From: an uncultured bacterium | GTDB lineage: Bacteria; Patescibacteriota; Saccharimonadia; Saccharimonadales; Saccharimonadaceae | Direction of reading: 5' to 3' | DNA: 64,000 nucleotides | Assembly: GCA_938030735.1 (NCBI GenBank) | Contig: CALHIM010000006.1 | Coordinates: 53,693-117,692, forward strand | Part shown: one piece after another, positions 28,805-37,676 of the stretch | Numbering within the stretch: position 1 is the stretch's first letter | How the letters are laid out: each line of letters begins with the position of its first letter | Translations under genes and position numbers: made by a program | The notes under the pieces: model-generated | What the model saw: the letters and a program-made list of their open reading frames with translations, nothing else | What the model was told of the DNA's origin: nothing | Database searches by the model: none

Positions 28805-29790
28805 TCGGTAATTTCAAACCAATCAAACTTTTTAAAATTCTCACCCTCAACTATTGCCGCAGCAAGCCGCATATCTCTGTTTTTTAACTTATTTTTATAA
28901 GCAAAAAATTCTGCCGCAAATCTCATTTGATTAACCTTATTCTTTGAAATTGCAGCTTCTCCACCACCAAAGTCATTATTTTTTCGAAACTTAACCTCTG
29001 TAAAATAGTAATTTTCACCATATTTTGAAATAATATCAATTTCGCAAAATTTTGTTCGCCAATTTCGCGCCAGAATCTCGTGCTTTTCTTGCTTTAGAAA
29101 TTCCGCCACGAAATCCTCAGCCTTATCACCAAGCTCTTTTGTGGTAATTTTTTCAGCTTTCTCCACCTTAAAGATATTCACATTCTTATTTTTAGAATTT
29201 TCTAAAAATTCCGCAATCGGTTTAAAACTTTTGCGATGAACTTTACTCACTCCAAATTCAGATAAAGCCGCTCTATGTTTCGATGTCCCATAGCCCGCGT
29301 GGCTCTCAAAACCAAATGGTGCAAACTCAGGTTTTTTCGAAAGTTCCGCCATAAAATTATCCCTCGCAACTTTCGCACAAATTGCAGCTGCAGAAACGCT
29401 TGAAATTAGTAAATCAGCCTTTTTAAGAGTGAAGGCATATTTTTCAAGTGGCGTACCAGCCAAGAAATTCACAGTACCATCAATGATAATTTCATCAAAT
29501 TTAATATTTTGTTTTTTACATTTCAGTTGTACTTTCTTAACAGCTCGCCTTGTTGCAAGTTTTAATGCAGTACTCAAACCAATTTCATCAAGCTCATCGT
29601 TCGAAACCCAGCCCAAGCCAATAATTGCAGAACTTTTATCAATTTCTCTTGCTAAATTCTCGCGCTGCTTTTTAGAAAGAGCTTTCGAATCTGTTAGCCC
29701 TTCAATTTTGGCACCATTCAAAACGCAAGCGCCCACAACCAAAGGCCCAGCCCACGCTCCACGACCAACTTCATCAATCCCGAGAATCAT
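28801..29790 (-). CDS. rnhB: RNase HII fused to a YraN (UPF0102) domain
   Basis: This 329-residue protein begins with a complete RNase HII domain (about residues 1-195): MILGIDEVGRGAWAGPLVVGA with catalytic Asp/Glu, an IIDG segment and GYGTSKH. A linker leads to a YraN-like domain (about 220-329) with the PD-(D/E)XK-like core EIDIISKYGENYYFTEVKFR. RNase HII removes ribonucleotides from DNA; YraN is a nuclease-fold protein of unclear role. The genes are often neighbours in bacteria; here they are one ORF. The start overlaps the upstream membrane-protein gene by 17 nt. Confidence 0.93.
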   Translation of the reverse strand: MILGIDEVGRGAWAGPLVVGACVLNGAKIEGLTDSKALSKKQRENLAREIDKSSAIIGLGWVSNDELDEIGLSTALKLATRRAVKKVQLKCKKQNIKFDEIIIDGTVNFLAGTPLEKYAFTLKKADLLISSVSAAAICAKVARDNFMAELSKKPEFAPFGFESHAGYGTSKHRAALSEFGVSKVHRKSFKPIAEFLENSKNKNVNIFKVEKAEKITTKELGDKAEDFVAEFLKQEKHEILARNWRTKFCEIDIISKYGENYYFTEVKFRKNNDFGGGEAAISKNKVNQMRFAAEFFAYKNKLKNRDMRLAAAIVEGENFKKFDWFEITD

Positions 29791-30466
29791 TTTTTTGTCT
29801 ATCTTTATATATTATCGCAACCTTATAAGCAAACATAACAGATTCAAAACTACTAATCGAGACAAATGTTAAAATTATAAGCCTATCTAATACTAAACCT
29901 GATACATTTGAGTTTCTTAAATAAAAGTATAAAATATACCCAATAATCTGAAGAGCGTATTGTAATTTTATAAACTTAAATCTGTAAGATATTATTTTAT
30001 CTTCTTTTAGTTTTGAGCCTTGCCTCTTAAAAATAGATTGAAATATAGCAAAAAAGATAAATGAGATAACTACAGAATATGCAAGACTGTCGCGATAAGT
30101 ATAAATTGCTACATTAAGATTAAAAGGCTTTATGAGTAAAATAAAAATCACAAGATAAGCCGCAAAAATTGGAATATATAGCAAAGTTTTCGACTCTATA
30201 ATTTTCTTATTTTTCGCATATAATTCGGCCTTCTCTCTTCTAATCTCTTCAGTTTCATCATCACTCAATTCTTTATTGTTAAAAAATTGGATAAATCTAT
30301 AAGAAAGCATAAAAATTTGACTAAACATAAATCCATAAAATAATATAATTAGAGCAATAATAGCTACGGCAATGATAGCTAGTATAGCAAGAGGACCGAG
30401 ATGGATAATGAGACTTATAGCTCCAATAATAAACTCCAAAATAGCCAGAATATAAGTTATTTTCAT
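29774..30466 (-). CDS. Polytopic membrane protein of unknown function
   Basis: This 230-residue protein has two long hydrophobic helices at the N-terminus (about residues 3-60), a charged cytoplasmic loop (about 68-95), and three to four more hydrophobic segments before a basic C-terminus. No family motif is recognised. It and the small gene upstream use AGA/ATA-rich codons and lack TTCGAA, unlike the backbone. It overlaps the start of rnhB-yraN. Confidence 0.65.
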   Translation of the reverse strand: MKITYILAILEFIIGAISLIIHLGPLAILAIIAVAIIALIILFYGFMFSQIFMLSYRFIQFFNNKELSDDETEEIRREKAELYAKNKKIIESKTLLYIPIFAAYLVIFILLIKPFNLNVAIYTYRDSLAYSVVISFIFFAIFQSIFKRQGSKLKEDKIISYRFKFIKLQYALQIIGYILYFYLRNSNVSGLVLDRLIILTFVSISSFESVMFAYKVAIIYKDRQKNDSRD

Positions 30467-30493
30467 AATTCTGTTTTGAATTTTCTTAGCTTT

Positions 30494-30676
30494 TTAAAAT
30501 CCAAGATAACCTTTTAGCTTTTTGAAAATAAGTATAGCCAAACAACAAAGGATGAAAATTACAAAAGCGGCCATTATAAGACGAGAAATAGCCTCAAAAC
30601 TAAAAAGATTACTTAAATCTCGGTTCAAAAAAATAAATATAGTTAGAAATATGATTAAAAAAGGTATATATATCAT
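30494..30676 (-). CDS. Small membrane protein with two hydrophobic segments
   Basis: This 60-residue protein consists of two hydrophobic helices separated by a short polar loop with NRDLSNLFSFE. I use the ATG at 30676: a TATAAT box ends 7 nt before it, while an upstream GTG lies one base after that box and could not be transcribed as a start. Function unknown; it is followed by the polytopic membrane protein. Confidence 0.55.
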   Translation of the reverse strand: MIYIPFLIIFLTIFIFLNRDLSNLFSFEAISRLIMAAFVIFILCCLAILIFKKLKGYLGF

Positions 30677-30800
30677 AACCACGATTATACACTATAATAT
30701 GGAAAAAACAATGCTCATCCTTAATTTAATATTTTCATCATTTTTTAAACATATTGATTTAAAATATAACATCCGTAATAATATTAAATTCTAGCTAAAC

Positions 30801-30827
30801 AAAAATCGCCCAAAATTGAGCGATTTT
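30801..30827. terminator. Terminator near rplL (recurrent family)
   Basis: AAAAATCGCC...GAGCGATTTT stem-loop, nearly identical to the one at 34991. The region 30677-30866 otherwise shows no gene. Confidence 0.85.
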
Positions 30828-30866
30828 CGAAAATCTTAAATTAGGTCGATTTGATTTGTATTATAA

Positions 30867-31232
30867 TTAAGCAAGCTCAACAGTTGCGCCAGCTTCTTCA
30901 AGTTTCTTTTTAGCTTCTTCAGCTTCATCTTTAGAAACTTTTTCTTTAACTGGTGCTGGAGCACCGTCAACGATAGCTTTAGCTTCACCAAGTCCAAGAC
31001 CTGTGATTTCTTTAACTGCTTTAATAACAGCAACTTTTTGCGCACCAGCGTCTTTCAAAGTAACTGTAAATTCTGTTTTTTCGTCAGCAGCATCAGCAGC
31101 ACCGGCAGTAGCGGCAACGGCAACAGCAGCTGGTTCAATTCCATATTCCTCTTTGAGGTGTTCTTTCAATTCGTTAGCTTCAAGAATAGTCAATTTTACC
31201 AATTCTTCAGCCATTTTTTTAATGTCAGCCAT
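30867..31232 (-). CDS. rplL: 50S ribosomal protein L7/L12
   Basis: This 121-residue stalk protein recruits translation factors. It has an N-terminal dimerisation helix region, an Ala/Val-rich hinge (about residues 36-50), and the C-terminal domain with the [26 protein letters not shown] signature split over about 60-85. A TAAAGGAG site precedes the ATG. It follows rplJ by 45 nt and shares its transcript. Confidence 0.97.
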   Translation of the reverse strand: MADIKKMAEELVKLTILEANELKEHLKEEYGIEPAAVAVAATAGAADAADEKTEFTVTLKDAGAQKVAVIKAVKEITGLGLGEAKAIVDGAPAPVKEKVSKDEAEEAKKKLEEAGATVELA

Positions 31233-31277
31233 TTTTGACTCCTTTAAAAATTTAAATGGTTAATATTCTAAAATAAA

Positions 31278-31787
31278 TTAATTGGTTGCTTTTCGAAATT
31301 CCAAATCTTCGTTCGTAAGACCACCAGCAATCGCGTTGATTGGCGAAAGAAGTGTATCCACAATTTGACCAATAAGTTGATCTTTGCTTGGAAGTTCTGA
31401 AAGTGTCGTAACAGTTGCAGTATCCATTACATCACCGTTGTCAGCAAACGCACCAACAAGCTTCATTTCTGGGTGATTTTTTGCAAATTTACCCAAAACT
31501 TGCGCAGCAGCAATCTCATCTTCACTTGAAATTGCATAAACGAGTTGACCTTTTAGTGCAGAAGTGTCAGATTCTTTCAAAGCTTCAACTTCCTGCATCG
31601 CAACTCGCACAAGGCGGTTTTTAACAACTTTGATTTGAACACCAGCTTCGCGAGCTTCTTTTCGAAGTTGTTGAAGGTCGGCAACTGTCAAACCTTTATA
31701 TTCAGCAAAAGCTGTCATTTTTGCGTCTTTTAGAGCGGCGCTTAATTCAGCAACCAATTGGTTCTTTTTATCGCGTGATAATGCCAT
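31278..31787 (-). CDS. rplJ: 50S ribosomal protein L10
   Basis: This 169-residue protein anchors L7/L12 dimers to 23S rRNA. It has the N-terminal AEYKGLTVADLQQLRKEAREAG segment with KVVKNRLVRVA and a C-terminal helix that binds L12. An AAAAGGAG site precedes the ATG. The preceding ~155-nt structured leader predicts autogenous control by the L10-L12 complex. Confidence 0.96.
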   Translation of the reverse strand: MALSRDKKNQLVAELSAALKDAKMTAFAEYKGLTVADLQQLRKEAREAGVQIKVVKNRLVRVAMQEVEALKESDTSALKGQLVYAISSEDEIAAAQVLGKFAKNHPEMKLVGAFADNGDVMDTATVTTLSELPSKDQLIGQIVDTLLSPINAIAGGLTNEDLEFRKATN

Positions 31788-31943
31788 AAAAACTCCTTTT
31801 TTGGTTAATATTTTTTCGACCTAATTGTTAAGATTCTAGCGTTTTGAAAGCCTCCCTTCAAAACTCGTTGGCAGATAGAAAAAGTATTCCTCGGTAGCAG
31901 ATTAAGCCTAGCTAACGCGAGGCGGCTACTGTCTCTGGCAACT
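31788..31943 (-). promoter_or_regulatory. L10 leader (ribosomal protein autoregulatory RNA)
   Basis: The - strand leader of rplJ contains the conserved CTACCGAGGAA element with an upstream GAGACAGTAG segment, the expected layout of L10 leader RNAs that bind L10(L12)4. An 8-bp GTTTTGAA/TTCAAAAC hairpin follows. Its promoter lies at 31950-31978. Assignment is by motif recognition. Confidence 0.8.
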
Positions 31944-31949
31944 TGTTTT

Positions 31950-31978
31950 ATTTTAGCACAAAAAAACTAAAATTTCAA
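31950..31978 (-). promoter_or_regulatory. Promoter of rplJ-rplL
   Basis: On the - strand TTGAAA and TAAAAT are separated by exactly 17 nt, placing transcription start near 31943 at the head of the L10 leader. Confidence 0.8.
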
Positions 31979-32022
31979 GCGTTTTAAGCTCAAAAATCTT
32001 ACAAAAATGTCTAATTCTATTA

Positions 32023-32051
32023 TTGACAAGCTAAAATATTTTTACTATAAT
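32023..32051 (+). promoter_or_regulatory. Consensus promoter of a 213-nt ncRNA
   Basis: A perfect TTGACA, a 17-nt spacer and a perfect TATAAT. This is among the strongest promoters in the window and it drives no ORF. Confidence 0.85.
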
Positions 32052-32057
32052 TTAATA

Positions 32058-32270
32058 GTTATCAATTGTTGAAAGTTCATATTAGATATAAAAAATCTTT
32101 TATTCTCAATCCAATAAATGATAACTAAAAAACTTCCTAAGAAAGGAAGCAGTTCTTTAACCGAGTAGTTTTATAAACTATCCCACTAGTTTATAAAATG
32201 AATCACATCTCCACCAGTGAGATTAGCTATTTATTACGGTTACGCTTATCCTTGCGTAGCCGTTTTTTTT
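32058..32270 (+). ncRNA. Unassigned structured ncRNA, about 213 nt
   Basis: A consensus promoter starts this unit, and a strong terminator ends it (ACGGTTACGC/GCGTAGCCGT, one G-U pair, then eight T). Four local helices are visible in between: AGTTATCA/TGATAACT closing a 68-nt arm, CTTCCT/AGGAAG, TTTATAAACT/AGTTTATAAA and ATCTC/GAGAT. No credible ORF is present (the longest from ATG near 32116 is 16 codons without a ribosome site). It does not match tmRNA, SRP, 6S or RNase P signatures that I know. The following 32271-32454 contains no gene I can support, only an AGCAGA/TCTGCT hairpin. Confidence 0.7.
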
Positions 32271-32454
32271 ATTGCGTAAAATTAAGTCGTTCTAAGCCCA
32301 GAAGCAGAATAAACTCCAACAGAATATTAATTATATCTGCTACCGTTTTTAGCCGCCGCCGAGTTTTTTCATAGTAAAATAAAATGTTTAAAATCTAAAA
32401 ATTCTAAGAGCAACTCTCGCCAACTTTTCTAAAAAATGTTATAATTAAATTATT

Positions 32455-34404
32455 ATGAAAAATTTAAAAAAGCTTGATTTCAAAAAATACTTTAAAGAAA
32501 TTTTTAAAAAATACTTATCTGAAAAATCACAAAAAAACGTTATAAAATACGCAAAAATTAGCAAAAAGATCATTCAAAGCAAAGCTACTTTTTTGATATT
32601 TTCAACAATTTGTATTTATTTATTAGGAGCTTTTCTTACAAAATATATTTTAAATCTCCAATTTGGTGGCTGGGAAAAGGCTAACGAATTCCTTTCAAAA
32701 AATCCAAAAATTACCGAGTATAGCAAAATTGTAATAATTTTAGTCAGTTTTTTATTTGTTGGAATCTTTCGAAACTGGCGAATTTCAATGGGTATTTTGT
32801 TTTCACTCGCCACAATTGTGATGTATATCAATACTGAAAAAATGGACTCACGCAATACACCGTTTTTGCCTGAAGATTTAGCAATGTCTGGTGAGGCTGG
32901 CGGACTAGCCTTGATGATTAATTTAGAACGATTTTTAAATATGCTTTTTACGATTGTAGTAATTATAATCATAACCATTATTATAAATAAAATTTCAAAA
33001 AAAATCTGGCATTTTAAATTTTCAAAAAAGCAAAAAATAGCAATCTTTATTACACAAATTGCTCTAATTCTAATTTGTGCGCACTTTTTAAATTTACACA
33101 CTTTAGAAATTCGAAATCTTAGTGGAAAAGGCACTTTCATTAAAGTTGAAAATCTTGAGACTTCTATCGACTTCACTGATCAAGCTTATAACTACCGAAC
33201 CAATGGCTTCATTTTAGCAACAATCTCAAACCTTCAAACTAAAACTCAAAAACAGCCAGAAGGTTATTCAAAAGAGGCCGTACAAAAAATTGTCCAAAAA
33301 TACCAAAAAATTGCTGAAGAAAATAATAAAAATCGTAAAAAATTAAGTGATGAAAAAGTAAATGTCGTTTATGTGATGAGCGAGAGTTTTATCGACCCTA
33401 AGCTTGGTAAGCATCTTTATGATTACGGAAATAAAGAGCCAATTCCATACACACAAGAAATTAAAAAATCACAAAGTTCTGGTTGGGCTGCTTCAAGCGA
33501 ATATGGCGGTGGAACAGCAAACGTTGAATTCGAATCTTTAACAGGATTAAGTAATTTCTTTCTAAATTCAATTCCCTATACTTCAATTGTGCCTGCAAAT
33601 AAAGACGCACCCTCAATCGTGAAAAATTTTAACGAAAACGGCTACAAAACAATCGCAATGCATCCGTATAATCGTAATATGTATCGCCGCGAAGTTGTTT
33701 ATCCAAACCTTGGTTTTCAAGAATATAGGAGTGCCGATGGCTTCAAAAATAATTCGAGAATCGATAACTCGAAATACATTTCAGATGAATCCGCCTTTAA
33801 TGAAGTTTTAGCTGAACTAAAAAATAGCCAAAAGCCTGAATTTATCCACCTCGTAACAATGCAGAACCATATGCCCTATGACAACAATTTTTATTCGAAA
33901 CATAATTTTAGCGTTGAAGCGAAAAATGGCGCAAATCCAGAAAATGCAAAAACTATTCAGGCTTATCTTGAAGGAATTTCACATTCAGATAGAGCAATGA
34001 AGAATTTTCTTTCTGAAATTAAAAAATTAAATGAAAAAACCATTGTGGTTTTCTGGGGTGATCACTGGCCAGGAATTTATGGCGAAATGTTCGAAAAAGA
34101 ATTAAATAAAAACGATATTCGCCGCACGCCACTTTTCGTTTATTCAAATTTCGAAAAAGAAAAGCAAGATTTAGGAACCTCAAGCTTGATTTATAATCAA
34201 ATCTTAGCTTTAAATTCTTTTGATTCAAAACTTTCAGCATTTCAATACTTACTAAGTGATTTGCGAGAAAAATACCCAGCTATCACCAAGCAGTTTATAA
34301 AAACAGATGAGAAAAGTGATATTTTAAAAGATTTCGAGATGATTGAATACGATATTTTAAGCGGAAATAAATACAGCCTTGGTGATTTCTATAAAATCAA
34401 ATAA
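32455..34404 (+). CDS. LTA synthase-like sulfatase-fold phosphoglycerol transferase
   Basis: This 649-residue membrane enzyme has a basic cytoplasmic N-terminus and about five transmembrane helices (to about residue 210). An extracellular alkaline-phosphatase/sulfatase-fold domain follows, with NVVYVMSESFIDP, GGGTANVEFESLTG (nucleophile Thr region), and the metal-binding FWGDHWPG. LTA synthases transfer glycerol phosphate to a lipid anchor or sugar at the outer membrane face. Whether this organism makes lipoteichoic acid is not shown, and a phosphoethanolamine- or phosphoglycerol-transferase variant is possible. A TATAAT box ends 9 nt before the ATG with no Shine-Dalgarno sequence. Confidence 0.9.
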   Translation: MKNLKKLDFKKYFKEIFKKYLSEKSQKNVIKYAKISKKIIQSKATFLIFSTICIYLLGAFLTKYILNLQFGGWEKANEFLSKNPKITEYSKIVIILVSFLFVGIFRNWRISMGILFSLATIVMYINTEKMDSRNTPFLPEDLAMSGEAGGLALMINLERFLNMLFTIVVIIIITIIINKISKKIWHFKFSKKQKIAIFITQIALILICAHFLNLHTLEIRNLSGKGTFIKVENLETSIDFTDQAYNYRTNGFILATISNLQTKTQKQPEGYSKEAVQKIVQKYQKIAEENNKNRKKLSDEKVNVVYVMSESFIDPKLGKHLYDYGNKEPIPYTQEIKKSQSSGWAASSEYGGGTANVEFESLTGLSNFFLNSIPYTSIVPANKDAPSIVKNFNENGYKTIAMHPYNRNMYRREVVYPNLGFQEYRSADGFKNNSRIDNSKYISDESAFNEVLAELKNSQKPEFIHLVTMQNHMPYDNNFYSKHNFSVEAKNGANPENAKTIQAYLEGISHSDRAMKNFLSEIKKLNEKTIVVFWGDHWPGIYGEMFEKELNKNDIRRTPLFVYSNFEKEKQDLGTSSLIYNQILALNSFDSKLSAFQYLLSDLREKYPAITKQFIKTDEKSDILKDFEMIEYDILSGNKYSLGDFYKIK

Positions 34405-34405
34405 T

Positions 34406-34434
34406 TAAAAACTCCTTCATGAGAGGAGTTTTTA
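34406..34434. terminator. Bidirectional terminator
   Basis: AAAAACTCC/GGAGTTTTT stem between convergent genes. Confidence 0.88.
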
Positions 34435-34448
34435 AATTTTTTAAAATC

Positions 34449-34952
34449 TTAATTTGAAGAAGAAAAACAATATAATCCGCCAGCTTCAAGTCTTGTAAGT
34501 AAAATGAAATTCGTTGCATTAGCAGGCTTGTCAACGAATTTCCCAGCCTCGCAATAAGCTTTTGAGTTGTAATAAATTTCACCAATTTCAAGATTATCTT
34601 GGCCAACCCCTGTCCCACAATTCACCTTACTTCCACACTTTAAAAACGTGTAAAATTGCCCTGTACTTGGATCCAAAAACTCACTCTCGTGGGGCTTTAG
34701 ATAGTTTTTAATAAAATTTTCAAGCTCATTATTAGTATCATAATCACTCACGTAATTACCTTTATTGTTCGTTCTCGACTCCTCTAAAATTGCCGCAATT
34801 TTTGAAATAATCTGTTTTCTTTGAGTGTCCCTCTGCGAACGCTGCAATGTCGGTAAAGCCAAAAATACCATTAGAAATATCAGGCCAGCAATCGCAAGAA
34901 CTAAAACAACCTCAATAATTGTAAAACCACTATTTAACTTAAGCTTTTTCAT
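34449..34952 (-). CDS. Type IV pilin-like protein (prepilin)
   Basis: This 167-residue protein carries a class III signal: a short basic leader ending SG, then FTIIEVVLVLAIAGLIFLMVF, with Glu at position 5 of the mature chain. Prepilin peptidase would cut after Gly. The C-terminal head contains paired cysteines (CGSKVNCG and later AYC/LYC). The start at 34952 is chosen because a TATAAT box ends 8 nt before it. The pilB ATPase gene lies 580 bp upstream with rplS between, consistent with a pilus used for attachment, motility or DNA uptake. Confidence 0.88.
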   Translation of the reverse strand: MKKLKLNSGFTIIEVVLVLAIAGLIFLMVFLALPTLQRSQRDTQRKQIISKIAAILEESRTNNKGNYVSDYDTNNELENFIKNYLKPHESEFLDPSTGQFYTFLKCGSKVNCGTGVGQDNLEIGEIYYNSKAYCEAGKFVDKPANATNFILLTRLEAGGLYCFSSSN

Positions 34953-34990
34953 ACTCTTCAATTATAGCACACTCTCTAAAGAAGTCAATC

Positions 34991-35018
34991 AAAAATCGCC
35001 CAAAATTTGAGCGATTTT
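34991..35018. terminator. Terminator of rplS (recurrent family)
   Basis: AAAAATCGCC...GAGCGATTTT hairpin, matching the copy at 30801 except for loop length. Confidence 0.87.
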
Positions 35019-35040
35019 AATTTTATAAAAACAATTAAGT

Positions 35041-35457
35041 TTATTTAGCTTCAACTTTTTCTTCCGCTTTTGGAGTTTCAGGCAAAGTATTTACAGCTTC
35101 ACGGTCAAAAGAAACTTGTTTAAGACGAGCACTTTTACCGCTTCGGTTTCTTAAGAATGAAAGGTAATTTCGGCGAACTTTCGAACGGCGAACAATTTCA
35201 ATCTTTTCAATTAACGGACTGTGAAGAAGGAAAGATTTCTCAACTCCAACACCGCTAGCAATTTTCCGAACAGTAATTCGAGAAGTATGTGATTTCTTGC
35301 GGTCAGTTCGAATAACTACACCTTCGAAAATCTGGATTCGCTCTTTATTACCTTCTTTAATTTTTTGGTGAACGCGAACAGTATCGCCACTTTTAATATC
35401 AAGAACGGCTTCTTTTTTCTGTGCGTCATTAACTTTTTTGATTAACTCAAAACTCAT
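35041..35457 (-). CDS. rplS: 50S ribosomal protein L19
   Basis: This 138-residue protein has the L19 core (GDTVRVHQKIKEGNKERIQIFEGVVI, then GVGVEKSFLLHSPLIEKIEIVRR) and a charged C-terminal extension (about residues 110-138) ending KAEEKVEAK, longer than the usual ~115 residues. I use the ATG at 35457; a GTG three codons upstream (35466) is an alternative. A TATAAT box near 35505 gives a leader of about 40 nt. Confidence 0.94.
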   Translation of the reverse strand: MSFELIKKVNDAQKKEAVLDIKSGDTVRVHQKIKEGNKERIQIFEGVVIRTDRKKSHTSRITVRKIASGVGVEKSFLLHSPLIEKIEIVRRSKVRRNYLSFLRNRSGKSARLKQVSFDREAVNTLPETPKAEEKVEAK

Positions 35458-35532
35458 ATTTTCCACTCACTTTTAAATTTAATATATACAATCAAGATTC
35501 ATTATATCATACTTTTTAGTTTTTGTGAAGAG

Positions 35533-37161
35533 CTAAATTACACGATTTACTTCTTCAATAGTTGTATCACCACGAAGTGCCGAAATCACGCCCTGCTGTA
35601 AAAGGGTTAACAAGCCATCTTTGCGAGCTTGAGCCTCAATCGCTTCAGTCGAAATTACGCCTCTTTCACCACGTAAAAATGCTGCAATATTATCGTTCAC
35701 AACCATCATTTCCATAACCACAATTCGCCCCTTATAGCCAAACGGACTATCTTCTGAAGCTACTGGCTTCCAAAGCTTAAAATCTCCAGAAATATCTTGT
35801 GGAAGTTTTTCAGCTGGGACACCTTCAAGAACGTTTCGAACCCATTTTTTAGTTGCTTCATCTGGGATATATTCTTTAGCATTTTCGTCGAGCTTTCGAA
35901 CAAGTCGCTGAGCGATCAAAAGTCGAATCGCGCTCGAGAAAATTGGATTCATACCAATCATATCAATCATACGCGAAAAAGCCGCACTCGTTGAATTGGC
36001 ATGAAAACTTGAAAGCACCAAGTGGCCAGTAATTGAAGCCTGAATTGCAGTTTTCGCCGTGTCATTGTCACGAATCTCACCAACCATTACAACATCTGGG
36101 TCAAGACGTAAAACTGAACGCAAGCCGTCAGCAAAACTAGCACCATGCGTTGTGTCAATCGGAATTTGCGAAATTCCACCAATACCATATTCAATTGGAT
36201 CTTCAAGCGTAATAATCTTACGGTCAAGCGTATTTAAGGCATTAAGCATAGAATAAAGAGTTGTTGACTTACCGGAACCAGTTGGACCAACCATCAAAAC
36301 CATTCCACGCGGGTGCGAAATAATTTCATCAATTTCAGCTCGCTCTTTTGGCGCAATTCCAAGCAAATCAAGCTGAAGCATACTTTCATCAAAGTTAAAT
36401 AAACGCATCACCGCATCCATCCCATACATTGTCGGCACAGTTTCAACACGCAAATTTAAAAGATGCGAAGTCCCGTCACGATAAATATCCTTCTGCATAT
36501 GTCCAGACTGGGAAGTTTTTGAAGCGCTCGACACTCCCGCTCGCGAAGAAAGTTCACCCATAACAACACGATATCGATCTCGCCCAAGCTCAGCGACTGG
36601 GTGGAGCGCACCATCAACACGCATTCGAATTCGAATCGTCTGGCGTTGATTTTCGATATGAATGTCACTCGCGCCAAGCCTATCTGCTTGATCGATTAGA
36701 TAATCAAAAACCTGATCGGAAGCAACATTTGCCAAAGTTTGGCTAACTTTATCTAAAGTAGCACTATCACCCTCACCGGCAATTTCAATATCGTCATAAA
36801 CAACCTTTTTCGGCGGGTCATAACGCCGCATAATATTCTTCCATGCACTTTCAGAAACCAAGAAAAGCTCAAGAGTCTTGCCTTCATCTTGATATTTTTT
36901 GCTTAATTTTTGAATAACTGAGCGTGGAGTTAAACTGGTGATCAAAACTCGCCAAGGCTTATTTTCATCAATATCACCAATTTGAAGTGGCGCCAAAAAT
37001 GCCCGATACATCTGCTCATTTGTAAAAAGATCTCTTGCAAGAGGAAAAATATCTTCGAAATCTCGCGTATCAAGATACGTTAACCCAAGGATTCTAGCCC
37101 GTTGCTCGGTCGCTTCTTCTTCCTTTTGCCTACGCATTAGCTGAACTTTATTTTCTTCCAT
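35533..37161 (-). CDS. pilB: Type IV pilus assembly ATPase (PilB/GspE)
   Basis: This 542-residue ATPase powers pilus extension. An N-terminal GspE-like domain (about residues 1-150) is followed by the AAA-like core with Walker A GPTGSGKSTT, the Asp box, Walker B-type VGEIRD and the His box SSFHANS. The tetracysteine zinc motif seen in many PilB proteins is absent: the region after QRLVRKL has no CxxC pair. A TAAAAT box ends 7 nt before the ATG. Its neighbours are rplS and a pilin-like gene, not a full pil cluster. Confidence 0.92.
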   Translation of the reverse strand: MEENKVQLMRRQKEEEATEQRARILGLTYLDTRDFEDIFPLARDLFTNEQMYRAFLAPLQIGDIDENKPWRVLITSLTPRSVIQKLSKKYQDEGKTLELFLVSESAWKNIMRRYDPPKKVVYDDIEIAGEGDSATLDKVSQTLANVASDQVFDYLIDQADRLGASDIHIENQRQTIRIRMRVDGALHPVAELGRDRYRVVMGELSSRAGVSSASKTSQSGHMQKDIYRDGTSHLLNLRVETVPTMYGMDAVMRLFNFDESMLQLDLLGIAPKERAEIDEIISHPRGMVLMVGPTGSGKSTTLYSMLNALNTLDRKIITLEDPIEYGIGGISQIPIDTTHGASFADGLRSVLRLDPDVVMVGEIRDNDTAKTAIQASITGHLVLSSFHANSTSAAFSRMIDMIGMNPIFSSAIRLLIAQRLVRKLDENAKEYIPDEATKKWVRNVLEGVPAEKLPQDISGDFKLWKPVASEDSPFGYKGRIVVMEMMVVNDNIAAFLRGERGVISTEAIEAQARKDGLLTLLQQGVISALRGDTTIEEVNRVI

Positions 37162-37258
37162 TAACTTAATTTTACCACAAGCACTTTATTTTTTCAATCA
37201 AAAATGCTAAAATATTCTCATCGCTTCAAGCGAAATTTTTAGAATGAGGTAAGAAAAA

Positions 37259-37615
37259 ATGCACCTTAAAGAATCTTTAGAACATATAGTTCTGGAAAGC
37301 AGCCGGGATGTTCGAAAACTCAAAGATACCGAGATTCCAAAAAATGACTGGAATTCATATTTTGAAGTCGAAAGTGAATTCATAGTCGAAATCGGTATAA
37401 TTCAACCATATTCTGCTTTTATGAAAATTTGCACCATCAATGAGTTTTATGATACTAATTTTCACCCAAATACGGCTTCAATAGAAGTTGAGAAAGAACT
37501 CCTAGAAGATTTTTATATATTCAAGTCAGAACTTGGTGGAGTTTCGAAAGAAGTACAGAAATACACTTTCGAGCTTCTCGGTCGTACTTTTTCGCTTCTA
37601 AATTCCTCAAGATAG
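37259..37615 (+). CDS. Hypothetical protein
   Basis: I do not recognise this 118-residue soluble protein. It is acidic and mixes helices with short strands (SEFIVEIGIIQPYSAFMKICTI), with no signal peptide or motif. It is preceded by a GAGG site about 11 nt before the ATG and a small CGCTT/AAGCG hairpin in a ~50-nt leader, an unusual arrangement here. A terminator follows within 10 nt. Confidence 0.6.
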   Translation: MHLKESLEHIVLESSRDVRKLKDTEIPKNDWNSYFEVESEFIVEIGIIQPYSAFMKICTINEFYDTNFHPNTASIEVEKELLEDFYIFKSELGGVSKEVQKYTFELLGRTFSLLNSSR

Positions 37616-37625
37616 AAGCCGTTTT

Positions 37626-37645
37626 GAGCCTTCGGGCTCTTTTTA
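37626..37645 (+). terminator. Terminator of the 118-aa gene
   Basis: GAGCC/GGCTC stem with a 4-nt loop followed by TTTTTA. Confidence 0.8.
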
Positions 37646-37676
37646 TTTTTTAAAAAATCTGCTAAAATAGAAAATA

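Noticed and set aside
32058..32270. tmRNA, SRP RNA or 6S RNA identity for the ncRNA
   Set aside because: It has a GGAAGCAG string and a CTCCACCA string, but no tRNA-like ends, no SRP GNRA-capped helix 8 and no 5'-3' closing stem.
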